Positions 47,333 through 56,598 of a stretch of DNA of 64,000 bases are shown here, one piece after another. The notes under the pieces were generated by a model. It had not been told where the DNA came from. It did no database searches and saw only the letters and a program-made list of their open reading frames with translations. Position 1 is the stretch's first letter; every line of letters starts with the position of its first letter. Origin of the DNA: G963663495 sp963663495 (lineage in GTDB: Bacteria > Bacteroidota > Rhodothermia > Rhodothermales > Bin80); contig OY760427.1 of assembly GCA_963663495.1 (NCBI GenBank), positions 4,154,001 through 4,218,000 on the forward strand. Reading direction: 5' to 3'. A program made the position numbers and the translations under genes.

Positions 47333-48928
47333 ATGGTAGTATATGATTATATCGTGGTAGGCGCAGGCGCCAGCGGGTGTGTGGTAGCCAGCCGCCTGAG
47401 CGAAGACCCGGCAGTGCGCGTGCTTCTGCTGGAGGCCGGGGGCCCGGACAAATCTCCACTCATCCACCTACCCGCAGGGTTCACGAAGCTGACCGGTCCC
47501 AAGGTCAATTGGGGGTTTCACACGGTCCCTCAGAAGCATGTCAATAGCAGGAAGATGCACTACCCGCAGGGGCGGACACTCGGAGGCAGTACGTCAATAA
47601 ATGCCATGATCTACATCCGCGGTCATCGCTTGGATTACGATGAATGGGAGACGCTCGGATGCGATGGATGGGGGTACGAAGATGTGCTACCCTACTTTCG
47701 ACGCCCGGAGCATAATGAGCGCTTCGTAAATCGCTACCACGGGCAGGGTGGCGAGCTGAATGTAGCAGACCAGACACAGCACAATGTTCTTTCGCGCGCT
47801 TTTGTGCGTGCGGCGCAGGAGGTTGGCATCCCCTACAACCCGGATTTTAACGGCGAGCATCAAGGCGGCGCAGGCTTCTACCAAGTCACACAACGCAACG
47901 TTCGCCGCGAGAGTGCTGCCACCGCGTTCATCCGTGACCAGCAGCAGCGGGACAATCTGGAGGTCCGCACCCATGCGCAGGCATGCAAGATAGTCCTTGA
48001 GAACGGGCGAGCCGTGGGCGTCACGTACCTGCATCGCAAGAAGCACACGGTCACCGTGCGGGCCGAGCGCGGCGTGGTACTCAGCGGCGGGGCCGTCAAC
48101 TCCCCCAAGCTACTTCTGCTTTCCGGCATTGGCTTGGCCGACGAGCTGCTACCGCTGGGCATCCGCTGCGAACATGACCTTCCCGGCGTGGGCAAGAATT
48201 TTCACGACCACATGGATGTGTACTTGGCCGCCGAATGCAGCCGTCCCGTGAGCTACAATGGACAGGACCGGTGGGACCGCGCGATACGGCACGGCTTGCA
48301 GTACCTGTTGTACAAGACCGGCCCCGTGTCGGCTTGCGTTGCAGAAGCAGGCTGCTTCCTGAAGAGCGACCCTTGCGTGCGGTCTCCGGATATCCAGATC
48401 CACTGCCTCCCGGCATATGTGGTGGACCACGGTCGGATGCGCATTAAGGGCCATGGCATCACGATCAACACATGCAATCTGCGCCCTAGGAGCGTGGGCT
48501 CCATCACGTTGCGGAGCGCGGACCCCTTGGAGATGCCTGCTATTGATCCCAACTTTCTTGACGACTCTGACGACTTGCGTGTTTCAGCGGAAGGGTTCCG
48601 CTGGGGGCGAAGAATACTGGAGGCCCCTTCCTTCCGGCCCTTTATCAAGCGCGAACTCCTGCCCGGCAAAAAGGTGCAGAGTACCGAGGATATCGCTGCC
48701 TATATCCGAAAATGGTCCAAGAATGACTACCATCCCGTCGGTTCATGCAGGATGGGATCCGATACGGATGCAGTGGTTGATCCGCAGCTCCGCGTCCGCG
48801 GCTTGGAGGGACTGCATGTGGTAGATGCCTCCGTGATGCCGCGAGTTATTAGCGGTAACACGCAAGCCACCTCCATCATGATCGGTGAAAAAGGAGCGGC
48901 AATGATACGGAATTGTATAGCCGCGTGA
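47333..48928 (+). CDS. GMC family FAD-dependent oxidoreductase (choline dehydrogenase-like)
   Basis: 531 residues from the ATG at 47333; a GTG at 47282 would overlap the previous gene. N-terminal FAD motif YIVVGAGASGCVVASRLS and LLLEAGGPD, GMC signature PQGRTLGGSTSINAMIYIRG, and second signature GAVNSPKLLLLSGIG. The C-terminal active-site His lies in YHPVGSCRMG, and the FAD-contacting end is ISGNTQATSIMIGEKGA. It oxidises an alcohol to an aldehyde. Neighbours suggest that a downstream aldehyde dehydrogenase takes the product. Intact. Confidence 0.95.
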   Translation: MVVYDYIVVGAGASGCVVASRLSEDPAVRVLLLEAGGPDKSPLIHLPAGFTKLTGPKVNWGFHTVPQKHVNSRKMHYPQGRTLGGSTSINAMIYIRGHRLDYDEWETLGCDGWGYEDVLPYFRRPEHNERFVNRYHGQGGELNVADQTQHNVLSRAFVRAAQEVGIPYNPDFNGEHQGGAGFYQVTQRNVRRESAATAFIRDQQQRDNLEVRTHAQACKIVLENGRAVGVTYLHRKKHTVTVRAERGVVLSGGAVNSPKLLLLSGIGLADELLPLGIRCEHDLPGVGKNFHDHMDVYLAAECSRPVSYNGQDRWDRAIRHGLQYLLYKTGPVSACVAEAGCFLKSDPCVRSPDIQIHCLPAYVVDHGRMRIKGHGITINTCNLRPRSVGSITLRSADPLEMPAIDPNFLDDSDDLRVSAEGFRWGRRILEAPSFRPFIKRELLPGKKVQSTEDIAAYIRKWSKNDYHPVGSCRMGSDTDAVVDPQLRVRGLEGLHVVDASVMPRVISGNTQATSIMIGEKGAAMIRNCIAA

Positions 48929-49152
48929 AAATGATCCGCGATCCCGTTTTGGTATTAGGTCTCGGGCAAAACACAGGGTGCATGACCGCCGGAGGACCAG
49001 GTTGTGTTAGGCCACGCAACAAGGACGAAAATGCCCTGCCTTCCGGCGATGGATGCCCGCGGGCCGTCCGAATGCGAGCGGAAGGTTTAGCGCCATAACG
49101 GGCTCGGTCTGCCCTGTACCCATAAATCATCCATTACGGTTAGATTTTGGGG

Positions 49153-49260
49153 CAGTTCTGGTCAACTCTCGCTGGCATGGCTGTCGGAATATCTCAGGTA
49201 TTTCGGCCTGACAGGTATGGTGTGTGACTTGAGGTGAATAATGCCGTCCTCTCGTGCGGA
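49153..49260. repeat. Left arm of a 108-bp inverted repeat
   Basis: Matches 50163-50270 in inverted orientation at about 106 of 108 positions, starting CAGTTCTGGTCAACTCTCGC and ending CTCTCGTGCGGA. The arms enclose IS4-type and IS66-A fragments. Confidence 0.9.
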
Positions 49261-49807
49261 GTTGGAGGTGGAGCCTCCGGGGGACGCACCGCCGGTGGAG
49301 TGGATGCTATTGACCAGCATGGAGGTAGGGAGCGTAGCGGATGCACGGCGGGTGTTGGCCATGTATCTCAAGCGGTGGCGGGTGGAAGACTTCTTCCGCG
49401 TGCTCAAGAGCGGGTGCAAAGTGGAGCGTTTGGGTCTGCGTACCTCGTTGCGTCTGCAGCGAGCAATAACGATGTATTGTGTAATATCCTGGCGCGTCAT
49501 GACCTTGGTGCAATTGGGTCGGGAGGTGCCGGAGCTGGACGCGGATGTCTTTTTCACGGAGATGGAGCTGCGATTCTTGGAAGGATATGCAGCACGGGTA
49601 AAGTTGCCAAAGCCCAGTACTTTGGGAGCTGCTATCCTGATCGTAGCGGTGCTCGGCGGCTATCAGAACCGCACTCGTGATGGACCGGTGGGTTACCCGA
49701 TCATGTGGCGTGGCCTAGAGAGGTTACACCTAATGACATTGGGATACGAGGTAAGGGACGAACGATTGAGTGCATGCTCGCACGGGTGTTCATCTGGGTT
49801 CACATAA
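49241..49807 (+). pseudogene. IS4-family (Tn5-like) transposase, C-terminal fragment
   Basis: PPVEWMLLTSMEVGSVADAR, then YLKRWRVEDFFRVLKSGCKV with the Y-R-E-K signature of IS4 enzymes, and later GGYQNRTRDGPVGYPIMWRG. The N-terminal two-thirds, with the first two catalytic Asp residues, is absent. The ATG at 49241 is fortuitous, within the inverted-repeat arm. Confidence 0.85.
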
Positions 49808-49859
49808 ATGGCATATCAACCTGCCTGATGTGGGGCTATGCCCCAATGGCTACACCTGC

Positions 49860-50162
49860 ATGAGCGTGCGGTGAACTGCATCTTGATTAGGTGGCGGGTT
49901 CTGGAGAGCTTACCCGTAGACGTGAGAACCCAGACCCCGGATCGCATGGTACAGCCCCGACGTACGGTGGAAGAGATGTTTCCGCTGGTAGAGCAGTATA
50001 ACGAAAGGCCCCGGTCCGCAGCGGCGTTTTGTGCAGAGCACGGCGTCTCGTACGGACCGTTGAATTACTAGAGGCGGAAGTATCGCCATGAGACTGCAGC
50101 CGAGGGTTCGTGGATGTAGGCAATGCAGCGCCAAGGGAAGCGGCGCAGGAAGAGATCGCGTA
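49860..50162 (+). mobile_element. IS66-A3 fragment with broken tnpA
   Basis: Begins with AGCGTGCGGTGAACT, close to the IS66-A right terminus, and encodes RMVQPRRTVEEMFPLVEQYN and HGVSYGPLNY-stop-RRK, where TAG replaces the Trp codon of tnpA. It ends at the inverted-repeat arm. Confidence 0.85.
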
Positions 50163-50270
50163 TCCGCACGAGAGGAGGGCATTATTCACCTCAAGTCACA
50201 CACCATACCTGTCAGGCCGAAATACCCGAGATATTCCGACAGCCATGCCAGCGAGAGTTGACCAGAACTG
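50163..50270. repeat. Right arm of the 108-bp inverted repeat
   Basis: Inverse copy of 49153-49260, joined directly to IS66-A3 on the left and near TnpB-1 on the right. Confidence 0.9.
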
Positions 50271-50315
50271 ACGAACAATTAAACCGCTATAATGACTTAT
50301 GGGCGACGGGCAGAG

Positions 50316-50712
50316 CTTGCCATCCCGAACCCTTACGTTATCCGGGATCGTGGACGAAGGCGTACTACCACGTCTGGAATTTCGGTCTTCTCTTACCCTC
50401 TTTGAAGAATGCCTTCCATGCATCCGCTTGATATTTCAATGTGTATCTAACGACACCAATGGAGTATTCAGGTAGCCACTCGACCGTGCGGCGCAGCGCC
50501 GTGAACCGCTTCCCCAGCGAGAAGAAGCTTACCGAGGGCAGCTTCTCTCCAGCCTCTTTCGCTTTCTTGTACGCCTGGCTCTGCTCTGCGAGGATGGCAT
50601 TCCACACAAACCTACACGCACCCGCTAATCCAGCAAGTTGCTTGGCGTTACTCCGACTTCCGGGCAATAGCCTGTATGTGATATTGCGGTATAGACTAAC
50701 CGTTTCGGGCAT
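50316..50712 (-). pseudogene. TnpB copy 1, N-terminal fragment
   Basis: MPETVSLYRNITYRLLPGSR through VVRYTLKYQADAWKAFFKEG matches the N-terminus of TnpB copy 2. A 5-bp deletion after KRRPKF shifts the frame, and homology stops at about 50316 (DNVRVRDGKL in the second frame). The RuvC-like domain is gone. The element terminus TATATAACTCCC is at 50734. Confidence 0.88.
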
Positions 50713-50742
50713 GGCACTGTGGTATATAACTCCCTAATTGAT

Positions 50743-50913
50743 GGAAATTATATAGCATGCGTACCCACGTGTTGAGTTATTTGAAATAATTGCAGTCTTT
50801 CGTGAAAAGCGGGAACCGATTACAAAAAATTGGCGAAAGCCATCCTGTCTGCACCACCTAAGCACAAAAAGTAACTCCTGCGAAAACGCGTGGCACTCAG
50901 CCATATAACTCCC
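50743..50913. mobile_element. MITE copy 2 (171 bp), ends 10 bp before an aldehyde dehydrogenase gene
   Basis: Starts GGAAATTATATAGCATGCGT and ends CAGCCATATAACTCCC. The interior shares AAGCGGGAACCGATTA with the other copies. The left flank TAATTGAT separates it from the TnpB-1 terminus; the right flank AATCGTAA does not match, so no clear duplication. Confidence 0.85.
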
Positions 50914-50923
50914 AATCGTAACC

Positions 50924-52417
50924 ATGTGTGACAAATCCGTAACAACATCTCCCTTCGGCTCTTCGCAGCACATGTGGATCGGAGGACAGAAATCATTGTC
51001 GCAGTTCGGCTCCTCTTTTGAAACGGTAAGCCCGGCTCACGACAGCCATGTAGCCAGTTATCCGCTAGCGGATGCGAATGACGTAAATACTGCTGTTGCG
51101 GCTGCGCGTAAAGCTTTTGATAGCGGCCCGTGGCCGCGCATGGCGGGCAAGCACCGGGCCCGCATCCTGAGCACCGTGGGCGACAGCCTACGCGGCCACA
51201 TTGATGAGCTAGCGCGGCTGGAGACTTTGGAAAGCGGCAAGCCCATCTCTCAAGCACGGTCGGAAATGATTGCCGCAGCGGACCTATGGGACTATGCAGC
51301 CACGCTGGCCCGCCACACCTTCGGAGATACCTACAATACACTTGGAGACGATAAGTTGGGATTTGTACTGCGCGACCCCGCTGGCGTCGTCGGCATGATC
51401 ACGCCATGGAACTTCCCTCTTCTCATCATCAGCCAGAAGCTGCCGTTTGCTTTGGCGGCAGGTTGTACCGCCGTAATCAAACCGAGTGAGCTGACGCCCG
51501 GCACGACGGTAGCACTCTGTGCCCTATGCCATGCTGCGGGGATCCCCGAAGGCGCACTTAACGTGGTGACTGGCTTCGGCAGGCCGGTGGGGAGTCGCCT
51601 TGCAGAGCACCCGAACATTGATATTGTCTCGTTCACAGGATCAACGCGTGTGGGTCGCGAGATCGCTGCTGTTGCGGGGACGGGCTTAAAAAAGGTGCTC
51701 CTTGAGCTTGGAGGCAAGAATCCGCACATAATCTTTGAAGATGCGGACTTGAACGCTGCCTTGGACTCCGTGGTTTTTGGTGCGTACTTCAATATGGGAG
51801 AGTGCTGCAACAGCGGTAGCCGCCTGCTGCTCCATCGTTCTATTGCCGATTCCTTCACGGAGCGAGTCGTAGAGCGGGCCAGCGTGGTGGCTGTCGGGGA
51901 CCCGTCGGAGGAATCCACCAAGGTTGGTGCTATCATCAATCAGGCACAGCTTGGCAAGATCCTTCATCATGTAGAGAGAGGCCAAAACGCCGGGGCGCGC
52001 CTGAGGCTCGGGGGCCGTCGTCTCCCGACACCTTGTGGACGTTATTTTGAGCCGACAGTTTTTGACTGTGTTGATCCCGGCATGGCCCTGGCTCAGGACG
52101 AGATTTTCGGTCCCGTGCTATCGGTCTTGACGTTTGATACGATTGAGGAGGCTGTAGCCATCGCCAATGATTCACTATATGGCTTGAGCGCGGGCATTTG
52201 GACGAGGGATGTTGATACTGCCTTCCAGGTGAGCCGCCAAATACGAGCCGGAACCATCTGGATAAACTGCTTCATGGACGGCTATGCAGAGCTGCCGTTC
52301 GGAGGCTACCGGGAAAGCGGGTTGGGACGGGAGCTTGGGCGATTTTCTGCGGACGAATTTTGCGAGCTCAAGACTGTACAGCTGCACCTCGGACCCCACA
52401 CCTCCACATGGGTATAA
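50924..52417 (+). CDS. NAD(P)-dependent aldehyde dehydrogenase
   Basis: 497 residues, typical. Cofactor-binding ITPWNFPLLIISQKLPFALA and AVIKPSELTPGTT lead to FTGSTRVGREI, the active-site Glu in VLLELGGKNPHIIFEDADL, and the catalytic Cys in FNMGECCNSGSRLLL. FGPVLSVLTFD and LPFGGYRESGLGREL are also conserved. It converts an aldehyde to an acid, plausibly the product of the GMC enzymes on either side. The ATG at 50924 is only 10 bp from the MITE end, so the natural promoter has been displaced and the MITE may supply one. It lies between two TnpB/MITE units in direct orientation. Confidence 0.95.
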   Translation: MCDKSVTTSPFGSSQHMWIGGQKSLSQFGSSFETVSPAHDSHVASYPLADANDVNTAVAAARKAFDSGPWPRMAGKHRARILSTVGDSLRGHIDELARLETLESGKPISQARSEMIAAADLWDYAATLARHTFGDTYNTLGDDKLGFVLRDPAGVVGMITPWNFPLLIISQKLPFALAAGCTAVIKPSELTPGTTVALCALCHAAGIPEGALNVVTGFGRPVGSRLAEHPNIDIVSFTGSTRVGREIAAVAGTGLKKVLLELGGKNPHIIFEDADLNAALDSVVFGAYFNMGECCNSGSRLLLHRSIADSFTERVVERASVVAVGDPSEESTKVGAIINQAQLGKILHHVERGQNAGARLRLGGRRLPTPCGRYFEPTVFDCVDPGMALAQDEIFGPVLSVLTFDTIEEAVAIANDSLYGLSAGIWTRDVDTAFQVSRQIRAGTIWINCFMDGYAELPFGGYRESGLGRELGRFSADEFCELKTVQLHLGPHTSTWV

Positions 52418-52460
52418 AAGGTGCACATATGCCTGAACGAACGATGATAAACTATGGGAA

Positions 52461-53725
52461 TTATATACGTGAGTGACCAACTGTACACAGTGAGGCATTA
52501 GCATCAATTTCACAGGTCATAGGGGTCGGTAACCCGAACGCCCCTCGCCGTGCAGCAGCCCCAATCCCGGAGGCCAGTATGTTTGCAGCCGCATTCAGGT
52601 CTGCATGATCCGCATGTCCACAGGACATACACGTGAATTTGCTCCGTGTCTTACGGTTACTCGCTTCTGTGTGCCCACACACAGAACACCGACTGATATA
52701 GGCAGCGGTAACCTTTATCACCTTGCGGCACTTATAGCCCAGCATCTGATCCAGCTGGCCCCAACCTGTTCGCAGTATCCCACGGTTGAGGCCAGACTCC
52801 TGTCTGACGTTTGTGCCAAAGCTCTCCATCGTCCCCTTAGCTGAACGTGTCATCGCTTTGATCTTCAGGTCCTCCAGTATCACCGTTGAGGAGCAATTGG
52901 CAATACTGCGACTTACCTGGTGGTTCGCATTCTTGAGGACGTTAGCACGCTTGCGCTGTATGCGGGCGATTCTATGCTTCCGCCTGTTACGACGGTTGAA
53001 GCCTTTCTTCTGTCTCGCCAGTCTTCGCTGATGCCGCTTCAACTTGGCATCAAGACGCTTGGTATCCGGTTGTCTGATAATGCTTGTATCGCCCTCTGTG
53101 GAGACCATAGCGACCTGCCCGCAATTACGGTCAATGCCTACAGCACCGCCGGTATCCTCTATTACATGTGCCTCCATCTTGTAGCAGATGACAGCATACC
53201 CTTTGCAGGCGTTCTTCTTTACCGTGGCTTTGACGGGTATACCATCAGGGTACGGGTTGCCTCCCCGCCTGCGCAGCGCCATATATCCCACTTTCGGGAT
53301 ATGCAGCTTGCCATCCCGGACCCTTACGTTATCCGGGATCGTGAACGAAGGCGTACTACCACGTCTAGAATGGAATCTCGGTCTTCTCTTACCCTCCTTG
53401 AAGAATGCCTTCCATGCATCCGCCTGATATTTCAATGTGTATCTAACGACAATGTGTATCTAACGACACCAAAGGAGTATTCAGGTAGCCACTCGACCGT
53501 GCGGCGCAGCGCCGTGAACCGCTTCCCCAGCGAGAAGAAGCTTACCGAGGGCGGCTTCTCTCTAGCCTCTTTCGCTTTCTTGTACGCCTCGCTCTGCTCT
53601 GCGAGGATGGCATTCCACACAAACCTACACGCACCCGCTAATCCAGCAAGGTGCTTGGCGTTACTCCGACTTCCGGGCAACAGCCTGTATGTGATATTGC
53701 GGTATGCACTAACGGTTTCGGGCAT
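52461..53725 (-). pseudogene. TnpB copy 2 (RNA-guided nuclease family), broken by a 17-bp duplication
   Basis: N-terminus from 53725 (MPETVSAYRNITYRLLPGSR). A tandem duplication of 17 bp (53434-53450 and 53451-53467) shifts the frame. The rest runs from YQADAWKAFFKEG to the stop at 52461. The RuvC-like residues are visible: Asp in GAVGIDRNCGQVAMVS, Glu in STVILEDLKIKAM, and a zinc ribbon CSVCGHT...CMSCGHADHADLNAAANI with the last Asp. TnpB proteins cut DNA guided by a short RNA from the element end. Copy 1 lacks the 17-bp duplication, so it arose after the copies separated. Confidence 0.9.
53434..53467. repeat. 17-bp tandem duplication inside tnpB
   Basis: AATGTGTATCTAACGAC twice in a row; copy 1 of tnpB has it once. 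It causes the frameshift. Confidence 0.95.
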
Positions 53726-53755
53726 GGCACTGTGGTATATAACTCCCTAATAGAT

Positions 53756-53927
53756 GGAAATTAAATAGCATGAATACCCACGTGTTGAGTTATTTGAAAT
53801 AATTGCAGTTTGTTCGTGAAAAGCGGGAACCGATTATGAAAAACTTGCGAAAGCCATCCTGTCTGCACCACCCAAGCACAGAAAGTAACTCCTGCGAAAA
53901 CACGTGACACTCAGCCATATAACTCCC
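53756..53927. mobile_element. MITE copy 3 (172 bp)
   Basis: Starts GGAAATTAAATAGCATGAAT and ends CAGCCATATAACTCCC. Over 90% like copy 2 and placed the same way beside tnpB, showing that the tnpB-spacer-MITE block was duplicated as one unit. Ends 14 bp before the permease remnant. Confidence 0.87.
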
Positions 53928-53941
53928 TAACCAATCTGGAC

Positions 53942-54442
53942 ATGTTCACGATGCCTCGCTTCCAAGCGGACTCACGTTACGCAATGGTCTCTACGGCGCT
54001 CTTTCTCGTGCGAGCGATGGTGCTTGGTCTGGCCTTGGCCGTTCTCCCTGGTCAACAGCTACGGGGCGTCGCTTTATTCGTAGCGCCGTTCGTGTTTCCG
54101 TTACGCACTGTCGTCTATCACAGCTGTGTTTCAGTTTCACTTTGCTTTATAATTGTCCATTTTTTCATCTTGTTTCCGATTTCGCTACCTGCCATCGCGG
54201 TAGCACCCATCTTCCAATTCACCAACATCTGGAATGACATTCTTTTTGGTATCGCGGTAGTACCCGATCCACGCGCGCAGCCTGTCACCATTGTGCTCAA
54301 CAACCTGTCGGGCTCTTTCTTGGTTGAGTGTAACGTGGAAATGGCAGAGGTGGTGCTGGCGGCTTTTCCCTCATCCGTAGAGTATATCGGTCCTGGGAAG
54401 CTGTTCGTCAGGGGATTGGTCCTAGGAGCTGTCAAGGCATGA
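53942..54442 (+). pseudogene. Carbohydrate ABC transporter permease (MalG-like), truncated and degenerate
   Basis: The C-terminal part is recognisable: LPAIAVAPIFQFTNIWNDIL, then DPRAQPVTIVLNNLSGSF and KLFVRGLVLGAVKA. These match the EAA-loop-distal part of sugar ABC inner-membrane permeases. The N-terminal two-thirds, including most helices and the EAA loop, is missing or unrecognisable, and MITE copy 3 abuts the start. Upstream residues look out of frame. It may be the last trace of an uptake system belonging to the catabolic cluster. Confidence 0.7.
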
Positions 54443-54446
54443 GCGG

Positions 54447-55928
54447 TTGCGTTACGACATCATAATCATCGGATCGGGTGCTGGCGGCGGCACAATTGCA
54501 TGGGCACTCCGGGACTGCGGTGCACGCATTCTGATCATTGAGCGCGGGGATTTTCTGCCGCAAGAGGACGATAATTGGAGCCCGGAGGCCGTGTTTCAAG
54601 GCGCAGCGTACAAGACTCGGGAGACATGGGAGGATGTCAGTGATGCGCGCTCCTTTATCCCGGGGGTACATTATTATGTCGGTGGCAACACCAAGGTCTT
54701 TGGTGCGGCGCTGCCGCGCTTCAGAGAAAAGGACTTCGATGCACTGGAGCACGAGGGCGGTACGTCTCCGGCGTGGCCGGTGACGTACCAGGAGATGGAG
54801 CCCTACTATGTTCGCGCGGAGAATCTGTACCGCGTGCACGGCAATCCTGGAGAGGATCCCACCGAACCTGCCCGCTCTGCGCATTACCCATTTGATGCCG
54901 TACCGCACGAGCCGGAACTTGAGGCGCTCTCAAGCCAGCTTCGCGCCAACGGCCTACACCCGTTCCACCTTCCCCTGGGGCTGGACCTGCGACCCGGTGG
55001 GCACTGTATCCGATGCCATACATGCGATGGCTTCCCGTGCAGGGTGCTTGCCAAGTCAGATGCGGAAGTGTGCTGCGTCCGGCCGGCACTTGAGCATGCG
55101 AATGTCAGCATTCTCACCAGTGCTCTCGCCCTTCGACTGATCAAGCACGGGAAACGAATTCATGCTGTTGAAACGCGGCACCGTGGCAGCACTCGGTTAC
55201 TTTACGCGGACACTTTCATCGTTGCCTGCGGAGCCGTTAACTCAGCAGCCTTGCTGCTTAACTCAGAGCCGGGTGGCCTGGCAAACGGCTCAGGGCTTGT
55301 CGGGCGTCATTACATGGTGCATAATAATACCGCGATGTGTGCAGTGCGCCCGCGCAAGAACCGTACCGTATTCCAAAAGACTTTATCGGTTAATGACTTC
55401 TACTGGTCGGGCCCCGATTGGCCATGGCCGATGGGCAACCTACAGATTATTGGCAAGGTGCAGGCTCCGATGCTTAAGATGACGCGCCAGCGCGTCCCCA
55501 TCAGCTTGCTGCATGCGATTGCCTGCAGGAGCATGGATTGGTGGGTAATGTCAGAGGACCTCCCCTGCCGGAACAATCGCGTCACCATTACCTCGTCAGG
55601 CCGTGTGCAGGTACATTGGATTCCGAACAACATGGTAACGCATCGCCGCTTTATTCGGGAATGTTCGAGCCTGATGCGGCGCATCGGGTACCCATTGGTG
55701 TTCGCGGAAACCATGGGAATCGCCACCAACTCCCATCAGTGTGGAACCCTTCGATTCGGAACGGATCCGGGTACCTCGGTCTTGGACCCCTACTGCCGCA
55801 GCCATGACGTTCCAAACCTTTATGCTGTAGATTCGTCTTTTTTCCCTTCCTCGGCTGCCATGAACCCTGCACTTACCATAGCTGCTATGGCTCTTCGCAC
55901 GGCAGACTATTTGCAAGTTAATCTGTAA
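54447..55928 (+). CDS. GMC family oxidoreductase, second copy
   Basis: 493 residues from a TTG at 54447 (MRYDIIIIGSGAGGGTIAWA). No ATG is available in frame, and the ATG at 54439 is in another frame, so a small indel near the start is possible. FAD motif IIIGSGAGGG, ILIIERGDFLP, HYYVGGNTKVFGAALPR, a Cys-rich loop (GGHCIRCHTCDGFPC), VACGAVNSAALLLNS, and the C-terminal SHQCGTLRFG and NLYAVDSSFFPSSAAMNPAL. It resembles the glucose/gluconate-type branch more than the choline dehydrogenase-like neighbour at 47333. The SnoaL-like gene follows 5 bp later. Confidence 0.92.
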   Translation: MRYDIIIIGSGAGGGTIAWALRDCGARILIIERGDFLPQEDDNWSPEAVFQGAAYKTRETWEDVSDARSFIPGVHYYVGGNTKVFGAALPRFREKDFDALEHEGGTSPAWPVTYQEMEPYYVRAENLYRVHGNPGEDPTEPARSAHYPFDAVPHEPELEALSSQLRANGLHPFHLPLGLDLRPGGHCIRCHTCDGFPCRVLAKSDAEVCCVRPALEHANVSILTSALALRLIKHGKRIHAVETRHRGSTRLLYADTFIVACGAVNSAALLLNSEPGGLANGSGLVGRHYMVHNNTAMCAVRPRKNRTVFQKTLSVNDFYWSGPDWPWPMGNLQIIGKVQAPMLKMTRQRVPISLLHAIACRSMDWWVMSEDLPCRNNRVTITSSGRVQVHWIPNNMVTHRRFIRECSSLMRRIGYPLVFAETMGIATNSHQCGTLRFGTDPGTSVLDPYCRSHDVPNLYAVDSSFFPSSAAMNPALTIAAMALRTADYLQVNL

Positions 55929-55933
55929 CAATT

Positions 55934-56392
55934 ATGCGCTTCACTCCCACTCTACTGCTATCTCTTCTGGCAATTACGCAAGCGTTCGCGCAAGAGGAAC
56001 AGGTGTCGGCAGTTTTGGACGATTTTCACATGGCCGCTTCGGAGGCTGATTCAGCCCGGTATTTTGGCCACTTTGCTCCGTACGCAGTATTCCATGGGAC
56101 CGATATAACAGAGCGGTGGACGCTTCATGAGTTTCAGTCGTATGCTCAACCGCATTTTGCCCGAGGGCAAGGGTGGACCTACCTGCCAACCGAGAGGCAT
56201 GTCTACGTCGCAAAAGATGGCCTGACTGCATGGTTTGACGAAATCCTGGTCAACGAAAAGTTCGGGGAGACCAGGGGTACCGGCGTGTTGGTGCTCATGG
56301 ACGGCGCCTGGAAGGTTGCCCAGTATCACTTGACGCTGCCCGTGCCAAACGATCTCATCTACGAGCTCGTTGAGATGATCCAGGAGCAGTAA
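55934..56392 (+). CDS. Secreted SnoaL/DUF4440-like (NTF2-fold) protein
   Basis: 152 residues. Signal peptide at residues 1-19 (FTPTLLLSLLAITQAFAQ). The mature part is a small alpha/beta barrel typical of SnoaL_3 or DUF4440 (VSAVLDDFHMAASEADSARY, RGTGVLVLMDGAWKVAQYHL). Such proteins bind small molecules or have isomerase- or hydrolase-like roles; no activity can be assigned. Five bp downstream of the GMC gene, so probably co-transcribed. Confidence 0.88.
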   Translation: MRFTPTLLLSLLAITQAFAQEEQVSAVLDDFHMAASEADSARYFGHFAPYAVFHGTDITERWTLHEFQSYAQPHFARGQGWTYLPTERHVYVAKDGLTAWFDEILVNEKFGETRGTGVLVLMDGAWKVAQYHLTLPVPNDLIYELVEMIQEQ

Positions 56393-56598
56393 CCATATGC
56401 CGAACACATGATTGGCAGCCCGCTGGGATCCCGGGCCAACCGGTTTCGCGCAAACTGGCAGTTGATGTCTCGCAATCCGGCTCCCGAAATACCAACTTGC
56501 ATTTGCAGGCCGTCAGATTCGGCAAGCCCATATGCTGTCCTCCTTCCAACCATCCCATATCCTCCAACACCGCCATATCGCATACTACCCTGTACTGG

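Larger units (their letters stand above)
52456..53747 (-). mobile_element. TnpB-only element with terminal inverted repeats (copy 2)
   Basis: One end is GGGAATTATATACGTGAG at 52456, overlapping the tnpB stop codon; the other, inverted, is GGGAGTTATATACCACAG at 53747. These resemble the GGGAnTTATAT ends of the neighbouring MITEs. No tnpA is present. An 8-bp spacer and MITE copy 3 follow. Confidence 0.75.

Noticed and set aside
48913..49098. Small plus-strand frame after the first GMC gene
   Set aside because: Overlaps the GMC 3' end, has no family match and an unremarkable composition.
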